Shown here in pieces: positions 16,600 to 24,478 of a DNA stretch of 64,000 nucleotides. Both the position numbers and the translations under genes were made by a program. Where the stretch lies: positions 13,062-77,061 of the forward strand of contig JBBSGZ010000001.1 in the NCBI GenBank assembly GCA_038253555.1, read 5' to 3'. This DNA is from JALYUA01 sp038253555 (lineage in GTDB: Bacteria > Acidobacteriota > Thermoanaerobaculia > UBA5066 > Gp7-AA6). How positions within the stretch are numbered: position 1 is the first letter of the stretch; every line of letters starts with the position of its first letter. The notes under the pieces are model-generated. The model was not told the DNA's origin and searched no databases. It saw nothing but the letters and a program-made list of their open reading frames with translations.

Positions 16600-17652
16600 T
16601 CAGGTTTCGAGCGGAGGCCCGCCGGGAAGGACAGCGTCGCGGCCAGACTCCCCTTCGTCCGCGCGCTCTGCGAGCGGCCTCTCTTCGGCCCCGCTCGACT
16701 GCGGGACATCGCCCGAGGCGGAGATTTCGGAAGGAACCCGACGAGAAGAGAGGGGCACGCGGCGTGCTGCCGGCTCGCTCGCGTCGAAAAGCGCGAGCAC
16801 CGAGCCCCAGGCCGCGACGCGCGCGGCCGGGCGGACGGCGAGCAGCAGCAAGAGGAGTGCGAGGTTGACGGCGACCGCGGGACCCGACGGCGTCCGCTGT
16901 GCCCATGCGGCGGAGAACACGATCACGAGCGCGGCACAGGCGGCGACGCTCCAGAACAGAAGGACCCCGAGCCCCCGGAGACGCAGACCCCGCAACTGGC
17001 GCCACCCTTTTCGAAACCCCGCGATCGCGCCAATGCCCGCCGTCCACCGCCGGGCGGCCCGGGCGAAATCGTAGAGGAGGGTCAGCGATCCGAGGATCCA
17101 GAGCGCGACAGCCCAGACGAGGATCGCCCACACGCCGCGCCCCCCGGAATGCGGAGGCGCCCCTCGAAAGAGAGTTTTCGAGAAAAATCCGGTCAGCCCC
17201 AGCCACAGGCCGAGCGCGATTCCGGCGAGAAGAGCGAACAGGGCAAAACACTTCAGGTTGTGACCGAAATGGCGGCGCGAACCCGCCCAGAACGCGGCCC
17301 TCGATTCCCGGACCGAGAACACGTCTCGCCCGAGCGTCTCCACGATGCCGCCCGCGAAGAAAATCTGCAGAAGGACGCCGAGAAGCGCCGCCCACACCAT
17401 CGACTGGCGGGCGCCCGCGATCGCCGCCGATTTCTCGCGCACGAAATCGAGCGCTTCGATCGGCGCGAAGTCCGGATGGTTGCGGATGAGGTGATCGCCG
17501 GCAAGGGTGTGCTGGAACGCATCGGCCATCGCCGGGGCGAGGGGGGCGGCGGACAGGGCCCCGAGGACCACCGCGCAGGAGGTCAAAAGAAGGATGAGCC
17601 GTCCCCGCGAGAGCGCCGCGAAGCCCGCCGAAAGCGCCCCTGGCCGGTTCAC
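16600..17652 (-). CDS. Multi-pass membrane protein of unknown function
   Basis: Unrecognised 350-residue protein with about six hydrophobic segments, for example LILLLTSCAVVLGALSAAPL, MVWAALLGVLLQIFFAGG, CFALFALLAGIALGLWLG and VNLALLLLLLAVRPAARV. The C-terminal 60 residues are hydrophilic and Ser/Glu-rich. GTG 17652 shares GTGA with the peptidase stop, so expression is coupled to the M1 peptidase; a regulatory or accessory membrane role is only a guess. An ATG further upstream would place the start inside the peptidase gene. Confidence 0.65.
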   Translation of the reverse strand: MNRPGALSAGFAALSRGRLILLLTSCAVVLGALSAAPLAPAMADAFQHTLAGDHLIRNHPDFAPIEALDFVREKSAAIAGARQSMVWAALLGVLLQIFFAGGIVETLGRDVFSVRESRAAFWAGSRRHFGHNLKCFALFALLAGIALGLWLGLTGFFSKTLFRGAPPHSGGRGVWAILVWAVALWILGSLTLLYDFARAARRWTAGIGAIAGFRKGWRQLRGLRLRGLGVLLFWSVAACAALVIVFSAAWAQRTPSGPAVAVNLALLLLLLAVRPAARVAAWGSVLALFDASEPAARRVPLSSRRVPSEISASGDVPQSSGAEERPLAERADEGESGRDAVLPGGPPLET

Positions 17653-19784
17653 GCGAGGGACCAGAGGAGCTGCTGGAAGAGGGCGGCCAGAGCCGCCGCC
17701 CATCCCAGATACTTGGCCGACGCCGCCCGTCCGTGTGTGTCGGCGGCCCCGCGCCCGACACCTAAGACCTTCGAGTCATTCAACCGGTTGGCGTCCCAGG
17801 CGTTCTTATGGTCCGGATCGACGGCCGCCCACGCGAGGCGCGAGGTCGAAAAGACGCGCAGGCGAACCCAGCGCGCCTCGGCCGCCAGCGCGCGATCGAC
17901 GACCCGCCCGTCCTCGAACACGAGACGCGCCCCGGCGCCGTGCGGCCAGTCTCCCGTATTAGCGAAAAGAACGACGGTGTCCCAGCGTTTTGGCGCCCGG
18001 TTCTCCCGGGACGTTTTTTTGCCCTTTCCGAACGGGCGCCCCTTCTCGAGGGTGACGCGCGCGCCCCCCCTGTCGAACAGGCCGAAGTCCTCCGGCGCCC
18101 GTTCGCTGGTCGCGGAGACGACCTGCCAGTCGAGGCGTGCGGTGCCGAGCACGATCTGCGACCGGTATTTCGAGAGGTCGCGCCCGGTCGAGCGCTCGAA
18201 CGCGTCGAAGAAGTCGGCCGTCGACGGATGTCGGAAGGACCACTGCTGAAAGAACGCGCGCTCGGCGCGCGCGAAAGCCTCCGGCCCGAGGTCGTTCCGC
18301 AGCTGCGCCATGAAGAGGCCCACCTTCATGTAGGAGTTGACGCCGTACGAATTTCCCGACGCGTAACCCCACGCGTTGCGCAGGATCGGGTCGAGGTTCT
18401 TTCCCGAAGCGGCGACGCCGTGCGCATAGGCGAGGGAGCCGATCCCGACGCCGCCCGGCAGCTCGACGAAATCGCGCGCGCCGAACGCGAGGGACATGGA
18501 GCGGTACTCGGCGTCCGTGTTGAGCCCCTCGTCGAGCCACGATTCCTCGAACTCGTTGGTTCCAACCATCCCGTAGAAATACTGGTGCCCGAACTCGTGC
18601 AGCGTCACGTTCTGAGTGAATCGCGCCTTGCGCAGCGGCCAGCGCGAAAGGGGTGCGATGGTGCCGCCCGTGATGAAGGTGGGGTATTCCATGCCTCCGG
18701 AGCCGAGCCCGTCTTCCGGTGGATCGACGACGGTCAGGGTCTCGTACGGGTAGGCGCCGAACCAGAGCCCGTAGAACGAGAGGGCGACCCGCGCGCCCTC
18801 CTTGTAGGCCCCCCGGGCACCTAGATGGTCGGGCTGGAGGAGGAGCCGAACGGTGACCGGCTTGAGCGCGAGATCCCCGGCCGCCATGCCGAGCTCCGCG
18901 GCCGCGCGCGCGGTCCATTGCGGCGGTACGTCGCGCGAGGGTTCGAACCGGTACTCGTGCACGACGTAGCGGGGGTCGGCCGTCCAGGCGAAGTCGTGCA
19001 CGTTCTCCTGGACGTACCGATAGGAGGTCCGGTCGCCCTGTCGCGTGTCCGAAACGCGCCGCCCCGTCGCGCCGACCACGAACGACGCGGGGACGTTCAA
19101 AGTGACGTCGTAGTCGCCGAAGTCCGCGTAGAACTCGGAGTTGGCGTGGAACGCATGGCAATTCCATGCGCCGGCCTGGCGCTGGCGCATCCCCGCCGGC
19201 TCATAGACGCCGAGCTTGGGAAACCACTGCCCGACGAGGTGATAGTCGCGCACGAAGCCGGTTCTCGCGAAGATCCGGGGAAGCTTCGATCGGAATTCGA
19301 TTTCCAGAGCGATCTGTCCTCGCGGCGCCACGGGGGAGGGAAGGGGAACGGCGAGCACCGTCTCGTCGGCCGGTTCGTTCCCGTCCGGCTGGATTTTGCG
19401 GGAAGGGCCAAGCAGGTCCGTCCCTGCCTCGTTCTTCAGAGAAAGAATGTCGATGGCGCCCCAGTCTTCCGCCTTCTCGCCGGCGTGGTCGCCGCGCAGT
19501 TGCCCGCCGGATTCCCGCATGAAGGTCGAGCGGTTGTTTTTGAAGGCGTTCAGGTAGAGGTGGAATTGCAGCTCCGAGACGCGGTCGTTGGAAGGATTGC
19601 GCCATACGAGCCGCTCGTGGCCCGTGACGACATGCGATTTCGGATCGAGCCTGGCGTCGATCCGGTACTCGACCACCGGCGGGCGGACCGGCGTCGCGGC
19701 GAGGGCGCCCGCCGGCGCGGCGAGTCCGGCGGCGGTCCAGATCGACCCGAGGATCCGGCGAACTGATGTTTGGCGCATTGTCAT
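17649..19784 (-). CDS. M1-family zinc metallopeptidase, exported and C-terminally anchored
   Basis: Gluzincin aminopeptidase-type protein of 711 residues. Residues 1-30 are a signal peptide. The substrate-anchoring GGMEYP is at 363-368; the zinc site is HEFGH (396-400) with the third ligand Glu419 in ESWLDEGLN. The last 20 residues (KYLGWAAALAALFQQLLW) are a hydrophobic helix preceded by positive charge, so the enzyme is probably tethered. Catalytic signature is complete; natural substrates unknown. A minus-strand GAATAT lies 14 bases before the ATG. Alternative start ATG at 19778. Confidence 0.92.
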   Translation of the reverse strand: MTMRQTSVRRILGSIWTAAGLAAPAGALAATPVRPPVVEYRIDARLDPKSHVVTGHERLVWRNPSNDRVSELQFHLYLNAFKNNRSTFMRESGGQLRGDHAGEKAEDWGAIDILSLKNEAGTDLLGPSRKIQPDGNEPADETVLAVPLPSPVAPRGQIALEIEFRSKLPRIFARTGFVRDYHLVGQWFPKLGVYEPAGMRQRQAGAWNCHAFHANSEFYADFGDYDVTLNVPASFVVGATGRRVSDTRQGDRTSYRYVQENVHDFAWTADPRYVVHEYRFEPSRDVPPQWTARAAAELGMAAGDLALKPVTVRLLLQPDHLGARGAYKEGARVALSFYGLWFGAYPYETLTVVDPPEDGLGSGGMEYPTFITGGTIAPLSRWPLRKARFTQNVTLHEFGHQYFYGMVGTNEFEESWLDEGLNTDAEYRSMSLAFGARDFVELPGGVGIGSLAYAHGVAASGKNLDPILRNAWGYASGNSYGVNSYMKVGLFMAQLRNDLGPEAFARAERAFFQQWSFRHPSTADFFDAFERSTGRDLSKYRSQIVLGTARLDWQVVSATSERAPEDFGLFDRGGARVTLEKGRPFGKGKKTSRENRAPKRWDTVVLFANTGDWPHGAGARLVFEDGRVVDRALAAEARWVRLRVFSTSRLAWAAVDPDHKNAWDANRLNDSKVLGVGRGAADTHGRAASAKYLGWAAALAALFQQLLWSLA

Positions 19785-19814
19785 CGAGGCGGCGAACGAT
19801 ATTCGGAAATCAGT

Positions 19815-19820
19815 CAGAAT
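19815..19820 (+). promoter_or_regulatory. -10 box (CAGAAT), leaderless start at 19828
   Basis: CAGAAT ends seven bases before the GTG at 19828, the first gene of the putative ceramide cassette. No ribosome-binding site lies between. Confidence 0.45.
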
Positions 19821-19827
19821 CCAAACC

Positions 19828-20811
19828 GTGCCGACCTGCCTGCTGACCGGAGCGACCGGTTTCCTGGGGTCTCACGTGGCCCGATCCCTTCTCACCCGGG
19901 GGTGGAGCATCCGCGCGCTGGCGCGGGGGGGGCCGGAGCGCCTGGGCGCCCTCCCCGCCGCAGGCGTCGAGGCGGTGACCGGGGATCTCTCCGCCGCGAC
20001 GGATTTGAGCGCCGCCGCCGCGGGAGTCGATGCGGTGGTGCACGTCGCCGGGATCACGAAGGCGCGAACGCGCGAGGAGTATCGGGAGGCGAACGCGCGG
20101 GGAACGGCGCGCCTGGTCGACGCGGCGCGGCGCAGCGCCCCCGGGGCTCTCTTCCTCCTCGTCTCGAGCCAGGCGGCCGCCGGACCGGCGCTGCGAGGCC
20201 GACCCGTGGCCGAGGAGGATCCCCCCCGGCCGATCTCATGGTACGGAGCTTCCAAGCGCGAGGGCGAGGAGGAGGTCCGAGGGGGGTGGCGGGGCCCTTG
20301 GATCATCGTCCGACCGTCGGTGGTTTTCGGACCGGGCGACCGGGGGTTGCTCCTCCTTTTTCAGGCCGCGTCGAAAGGGTGGTTGCCCGTCCCGGCCGGG
20401 GATTCCCGGATTCAGTTGATCCGCGCGGAGCGGGCGGCGGACGCCATTGCGGCGGCGGCGGCGCGGCGGGACCTGTCGGGCCGATCGGGCTTTCTCGCCG
20501 ATCCGGCTCCGATCGCGATTGCGGAGCTTTCCGCTCTGATCGCGTCTCTGCCACCGAAACGTCCCCGTCTGGTGCCAGTCCCCCGGGGCGTGGTCCGAGC
20601 CGCGGGGGCGATCGAGACCCTCGTCGAGAGCCTGACCCGCCGTTCCCGGCCGTTCAATGCGGATAAAGCCCGGGAGATCCTGGCGGGCGACTGGGTCTGC
20701 GACGGAACGCCCTTTGCGCGGGATCTGGGAGTTCCCGTGGCACCGCGGCTTTTGGAGGACCTGTCGGCGACCTGGGGCTGGTACGTCCGGGAGGGCTGGC
20801 TCTCTTTGTAA
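19828..20811 (+). CDS. NAD(P)-dependent extended SDR, ceramide reductase (CerR)-like
   Basis: Extended short-chain dehydrogenase/epimerase-fold protein, 327 residues. The nucleotide motif is LLTGATGFLGSH at the N-terminus, VDAVVHVAGITKAR follows, and the catalytic Tyr-x3-Lys is in SWYGASKREGEEE. By itself this is an epimerase/dehydratase-family call. Directly followed by serine palmitoyltransferase and a GNAT-type acyltransferase, it matches CerR, the ceramide/3-keto reductase of the Caulobacter pathway; that role is inferred from context. GTG 19828 fits a -10 box seven bases upstream; the frame is open further upstream but overlaps the divergent peptidase gene. Confidence 0.75.
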   Translation: MPTCLLTGATGFLGSHVARSLLTRGWSIRALARGGPERLGALPAAGVEAVTGDLSAATDLSAAAAGVDAVVHVAGITKARTREEYREANARGTARLVDAARRSAPGALFLLVSSQAAAGPALRGRPVAEEDPPRPISWYGASKREGEEEVRGGWRGPWIIVRPSVVFGPGDRGLLLLFQAASKGWLPVPAGDSRIQLIRAERAADAIAAAAARRDLSGRSGFLADPAPIAIAELSALIASLPPKRPRLVPVPRGVVRAAGAIETLVESLTRRSRPFNADKAREILAGDWVCDGTPFARDLGVPVAPRLLEDLSATWGWYVREGWLSL

Positions 20812-20818
20812 AATTTGC

Positions 20819-20824
20819 TAAGAT
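20819..20824 (+). promoter_or_regulatory. -10 box (TAAGAT) for serine palmitoyltransferase
   Basis: GCTAAGAT lies just after the CerR-like stop; TAAAAT at 20809-20814 overlaps that stop and is an alternative. The resulting leader of about 55 bases ends with GGGAG before the ATG at 20886, so this gene has its own promoter and an ordinary ribosome site. Confidence 0.45.
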
Positions 20825-20885
20825 CGGGTCCGATTCGGGGCGTCCCGCGGGGCGGTCGCCTGTCGTTTTTCGTGTGGGAGTGAAA

Positions 20886-22121
20886 ATGAGCAAAGTCGCT
20901 CCGGTGGAATCCGCGGCGCGGACATCGCCCCTGTTCGACAAGTGCTTCCGGTACGACGATGCGCACCGCATCCAGCGCGCGGGCCTCTACTCGTTTTTCC
21001 GGGTGGTCGATTCGGCGCAGGACCCCGAGGTCGTCATCGGCGGCCGCCGGATGATCATGCTCGGTTCGAACAACTACCTGGGCCTGACGAACGACCCTCG
21101 GGTGAAGGAAGCCGCGATCGACGCGATCCGCAAGTACGGGTCCGGCTGCGCCGGAAGCCGCTTCTTGAACGGAACCCTGGACCTTCACGTTATCCTGGAA
21201 GACAGACTCGCGAGCTTCATGCGCCAGGACGCGGCGGTCGTTTTCGCCACCGGGTTCCAGGTGAACCTCGGTGCGATCTCCTGCCTGGTCGGAAAAGGCG
21301 ACAGCGTCTATCTCGACAAGCAGGACCATGCCTGCATCATCGACGGCGCGCGGCTTTCCTTCGGAGAGGTCCGTAAGTTCAAGCACAACGACGCGGCGGA
21401 CCTCCGGCGGCAGATGAAAAATGACACCGGGAGTCGCGGAAAGCTCGTGGTGGTCGACGGCGTGTTCTCGATGGAAGGGGACATTGCGCCCCTGCCGGAG
21501 ATCGTGGCGGTCGCTCGCGATTACGAGGCGGCCGTCATGGTCGACGATGCGCACGGCGTGGGCGTGCTCGGCCCGACCGGCCGCGGCACCGCCGAGCACT
21601 TCGGCCTGGAAGAGGAAGTCGATCTCATCATGGGGACGTTTTCGAAATCGATGGCGTCGGTCGGGGGATTCATCGCGGGGGAGTCCACCGTCATCGACTA
21701 CATCAAGCACCGCGCCCGCACGCTCATCTTTTCGGCGGCGCCGCCGCCGGCCTCCGTGGCCGCGGCCTTGGCGACGGTGGACATCATGGAGCGCGAGCCG
21801 GAACGGCGCGAGCGGCTCTGGCAGAACACCCGGTTCTTTGCCGACGGGCTGCGGTCGCTCGGGCTCGATACGGGAGAATCCGAGACGCCGGTCGTGCCCG
21901 TCGTCGTGGGGGAGGACTTCACGGCGCTCCAGATGGTCCATCGCCTCCACGAGGAGGGCATCTTCGTCAATTGCGTGCTCTCTCCCGCGACGCCTCCGGG
22001 CCGGGCCCTCATCCGGACGTCCCTGATGGCCACACACACGCAGGATCAGCTCGTGCGGGCCCTCGAGTCGATCGAAAAAGTGGGGCGAGAAGTCGGGCTG
22101 GTCCGCTCCGTCGGCGCTTGA
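20886..22121 (+). CDS. spt: Serine palmitoyltransferase
   Basis: PLP enzyme of the alpha-oxoamine synthase family joining L-serine and a long acyl thioester to 3-ketosphinganine, the first step of sphingolipid synthesis. The 411 residues include GSNNYLGLTNDP (60-71), AGSRFLNGTLDLH (89-101), DHAC with PLP-stacking His148, VDDAHGVGVLG (219-229) and PLP-lysine motif GTFSKSMASVGG (Lys254). GTFSKS and the following FSAAPPPASVAA are typical of serine palmitoyltransferase; 2-amino-3-ketobutyrate ligase and BioF carry GTxGKA-type sequences. GLYSFFRVVDSAQDPEV near residue 33 resembles Bacteroides enzymes. GGGAG lies seven bases before the ATG. Confidence 0.88.
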   Translation: MSKVAPVESAARTSPLFDKCFRYDDAHRIQRAGLYSFFRVVDSAQDPEVVIGGRRMIMLGSNNYLGLTNDPRVKEAAIDAIRKYGSGCAGSRFLNGTLDLHVILEDRLASFMRQDAAVVFATGFQVNLGAISCLVGKGDSVYLDKQDHACIIDGARLSFGEVRKFKHNDAADLRRQMKNDTGSRGKLVVVDGVFSMEGDIAPLPEIVAVARDYEAAVMVDDAHGVGVLGPTGRGTAEHFGLEEEVDLIMGTFSKSMASVGGFIAGESTVIDYIKHRARTLIFSAAPPPASVAAALATVDIMEREPERRERLWQNTRFFADGLRSLGLDTGESETPVVPVVVGEDFTALQMVHRLHEEGIFVNCVLSPATPPGRALIRTSLMATHTQDQLVRALESIEKVGREVGLVRSVGA

Positions 22122-22200
22122 GGGTTTACCGCCGTCGATTCTGACTGGTCCGCTCTCTCCGCCGGCGGCGGTGGAGCGCCGGAAACGAGGCGGATGAGCC

Positions 22201-23346
22201 ATGACTGACGCCTCGGTTTCCGTCCGGCCGATCGGACATTCGAAGAAAGAGCTCTCCCGTTTCTTCGACGTTGCCGACCGGATCTACGCGAGCGACCCGC
22301 TCTGGGTCGCCCCGTTGCGCGACGACGTCGCCAAGGTCTTCTCAGCGAAAAACCCCTTCTTCCTCCATGGCGGGATGCAGCTCTTCGTCGCCTCCCGCGA
22401 GGGACGCGATGCAGGGCGGATCGCGGCGATCGTCGACCGGAACCACAACGATTTCCACGGCGATCGCACCGGGTTCTTCGGCTATTTCGAGAGCGAGAAC
22501 GACCCCGTCGTGGCGCGGGCGCTCTTCGACGCCGCAGGAGCATGGGTCCGGGAGCGGGGGATGGACACGCTTCGCGGGCCGGCCAACCCGACCTTGAACG
22601 ACGAGGCGGGACTCCTGGTCGACGGGTTCGACTCCTCTCCGGTGTTGATGATGACGTACAACCCCCGCTACTACGTGGATCTCGTCTCAGGGGCGGGCTT
22701 CGCGAAGGTAAAGGATCTTCTGGCGTACTGGTTCGAGATCCAGCCCGGCCCGATGGCGCGGCTGGCCCGGATAGCCGAACGGATCGCGCGGCGGGAAAAA
22801 GACGTGGTGGTGCGCAAGATCTCGAAGAAGACGCTCGCCGCCGACCTTCCGAAGATCCGCGAGGTCTACAACGCGGCGTGGGAGAAGAACTGGGGCTTCG
22901 TCCCCATGACTCCGGAAGAGATGGACTTCATGGCGAAGCGCCTGAAGCCCCTGGTCGACGAGGACTTCCTGTTCCTGGCGGAGGCCCGGCGGCCCGACGG
23001 CTCCCCCGAGCCCGTCGCTTTCCTTCTGGCACTCCCGGACTACAACATCTCGATGAAGCCGTTGAAGGGCCGCCTCCTTCCTTTCGGCTGGCTGAAATTC
23101 CTGCTCTCCTTGAAGAAGATCCGCTCGATGCGCGTGTTGACTCTCGGGATCAAGAAGGAGTGGAGACTGCGCGGCCTCCAGGCGGTCATGTTCGAAAAGG
23201 GTTTGAAGGCCGCGCTCGATCGCAACTATGTCGGGTGCGAGATGTCGTGGCTGCTGGAGGACAACGACGCGATCATTCGCTCCGCGGACTTCTGGGGCGG
23301 CCGCCTCTACAAGACATACCGTATGTACGACCGGAGGCTGGGGTGA
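22201..23346 (+). CDS. GNAT-fold N-acyltransferase, bacterial ceramide synthase (bCerS)-like
   Basis: Protein of 381 residues beginning VSVRPIGHSKKELSRFFDVA, with ASDPLWVAPLRDDV, KNPFFLHGGMQLFVA and GRIAAIVDRNHNDFHGD, a pattern of a large GNAT-like family often labelled hypothetical or YghO-like. The Caulobacter bacterial ceramide synthase, which acylates the amino group of the sphingoid base, belongs to this type of protein. Next to a clear serine palmitoyltransferase and a CerR-like reductase, ceramide synthase activity is the best inference. No catalytic residue can be assigned by eye. GAGGCGGATGAG precedes the ATG. Confidence 0.65.
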   Translation: MTDASVSVRPIGHSKKELSRFFDVADRIYASDPLWVAPLRDDVAKVFSAKNPFFLHGGMQLFVASREGRDAGRIAAIVDRNHNDFHGDRTGFFGYFESENDPVVARALFDAAGAWVRERGMDTLRGPANPTLNDEAGLLVDGFDSSPVLMMTYNPRYYVDLVSGAGFAKVKDLLAYWFEIQPGPMARLARIAERIARREKDVVVRKISKKTLAADLPKIREVYNAAWEKNWGFVPMTPEEMDFMAKRLKPLVDEDFLFLAEARRPDGSPEPVAFLLALPDYNISMKPLKGRLLPFGWLKFLLSLKKIRSMRVLTLGIKKEWRLRGLQAVMFEKGLKAALDRNYVGCEMSWLLEDNDAIIRSADFWGGRLYKTYRMYDRRLG

Positions 23347-23360
23347 CGACGGGGTCGTAA

Positions 23361-23455
23361 GGGGTGAGGCGTGAGGGGTGAGGCGAAAAAAAGAAGAAGC
23401 GGCAGGCCCCAGCGATGAGCGCCTGACGCCTCACGCCTCACGCCTGACGTCTCAC
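23361..23455. repeat. Period-7 repeats forming a large inverted repeat
   Basis: After the bCerS-like stop come four 7-mers (GGGGTGA, GGCGTGA, GGGGTGA, GGCGAAA; 23361-23388). Five 7-mers in the opposite sense follow at 23421-23455 (GCCTGAC, GCCTCAC, GCCTCAC, GCCTGAC, GTCTCAC). The arms are largely complementary, so transcripts from either side could fold into a long hairpin. The right arm encodes the C-terminus of the convergent PAP2 gene. Confidence 0.75.
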
Positions 23456-24382
23456 GGCCGAGGTGGTCAACCGGTCATAAATCCGGTCTCCCAGCGGGAC
23501 CGTCACGGCGGCGAGGATCAACCCGGCCAGCACGTCCACGACGTAGTGGTATCGGCAGTAGACCGTCGACAGGATCAGGCACGTCGCCACGGGCAGCAAC
23601 CACCAGAACAGGTCGCGCGCGCGACGAAACGCCACGAATAAGACGGCGGCCGCGAGCATCGTGTGCCCGGAGGGAAAGACGTCCAGCTTCGTGTGTTCGA
23701 GCTCGTCCAACGTCTGCGCGATGGCCGCCGCCACGGGAGTCAACTCCAGGAAAACCGTCTGCCGGCTCGCGAGGGCAAATCGGGGACCGAGCGCCGGCAC
23801 CGCGAAATACCCGGCATAGGACACGTAGTAGCAGAGGGTCAGCGTGAAAATGTAGCGCCGCAGGGCGGGGATGTCCCGGATCCACAGAACGAATCCGAGC
23901 GCCAGCGAAATGAAGTAGTAGGTCGTGTAGGCCACGAAGAAGACATCCGTGAGCCACGGCCGGACGAATCTTTCGAGCCAGACCGTCACGTCCACGCCGA
24001 AGAGTGCCCGGTCCGCGGCGATCAGCAGCGCGTCCTTCGCTCCGCCTCGGGCCGCGAAGATGAGCACTCCCAGGGTCTCGTACAGCACGGGGATGAACGC
24101 CGCCGGATAGAAATCGACGAGAAACCGGATGGGTCCGGGCAGCCGTTTCTCCCGCCGGACGAGCGCCGTGATGATGGCGAGCGCCAGCGCCAGGACGGCA
24201 TACCGAAGCAGGAGGCCGCCGGGATCCGCAAGGCGGCGATAGAGCACGAGGGTGAGAAGGGACACGGCGCAGAGGGCCGCGAAGTTGATCGCCTCGAGAG
24301 GGCGGAGGATTTTAATGTCCCGCGGCGGCGGCGGCTGGACGGGGCTCCCGGCGCTCGAGGATGAAGATGTCCGCGCCGGCAC
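23438..24382 (-). CDS. PAP2-superfamily membrane phosphatase/phosphotransferase
   Basis: Inner-membrane protein of 314 residues with about six membrane helices. The PAP2 active-site motifs are FPSGHT (236-241) and STVYCRYHYVVDVLAG (272-287), with Lys/Arg in ALGPRFALASR upstream. The layout (YFAVPALGPRF before FPSGHT) resembles PAP2_3 inositolphosphotransferase or Aur1-like enzymes as well as lipid phosphatases. Because it faces the ceramide genes, transfer or removal of a phospho-headgroup on ceramide is an attractive but unproven role; undecaprenyl pyrophosphate phosphatase is an alternative. GTG 24382 is set by GATAAT six bases upstream. The C-terminus overlaps a repeat. Confidence 0.8.
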   Translation of the reverse strand: MPARTSSSSSAGSPVQPPPPRDIKILRPLEAINFAALCAVSLLTLVLYRRLADPGGLLLRYAVLALALAIITALVRREKRLPGPIRFLVDFYPAAFIPVLYETLGVLIFAARGGAKDALLIAADRALFGVDVTVWLERFVRPWLTDVFFVAYTTYYFISLALGFVLWIRDIPALRRYIFTLTLCYYVSYAGYFAVPALGPRFALASRQTVFLELTPVAAAIAQTLDELEHTKLDVFPSGHTMLAAAVLFVAFRRARDLFWWLLPVATCLILSTVYCRYHYVVDVLAGLILAAVTVPLGDRIYDRLTTSAVRRQA

Positions 24383-24388
24383 GACGGG

Positions 24389-24394
24389 ATTATC
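24389..24394 (-). promoter_or_regulatory. -10 box (GATAAT), leaderless start at 24382
   Basis: On the minus strand GATAAT ends six bases before the GTG at 24382. Confidence 0.5.
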
Positions 24395-24464
24395 GCCGAA
24401 GGAGGGTCTTCCGGGCGGGCGTCTTCCCAGAGCGCGCCAGGACCTTTCACGACGGTCGGCACGG

Positions 24465-24470
24465 TAGACT
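24465..24470 (+). promoter_or_regulatory. -10 box (TAGACT), leaderless start at 24479
   Basis: TAGACT ends eight bases before the ATG of the NfeD gene; the intervening CCCCGCGC is not a ribosome site. Confidence 0.55.
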
Positions 24471-24478
24471 CCCCGCGC

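Noticed and set aside
16567..18249. Long plus-strand frame opposite the membrane protein and M1 peptidase
   Set aside because: Highly charged, repetitive shadow; the minus-strand genes have membrane helices and an intact zinc site.
20886..22121. Glycine C-acetyltransferase (kbl) or BioF call
   Set aside because: The PLP-lysine motif GTFSKS and neighbouring PPPASVAA fit serine palmitoyltransferase; no tdh or biotin genes adjoin.
19829..22202. Minus-strand frames across the serine palmitoyltransferase and reductase genes
   Set aside because: Their residues form no known domain and they disappear when the strongly conserved plus-strand proteins are accepted.
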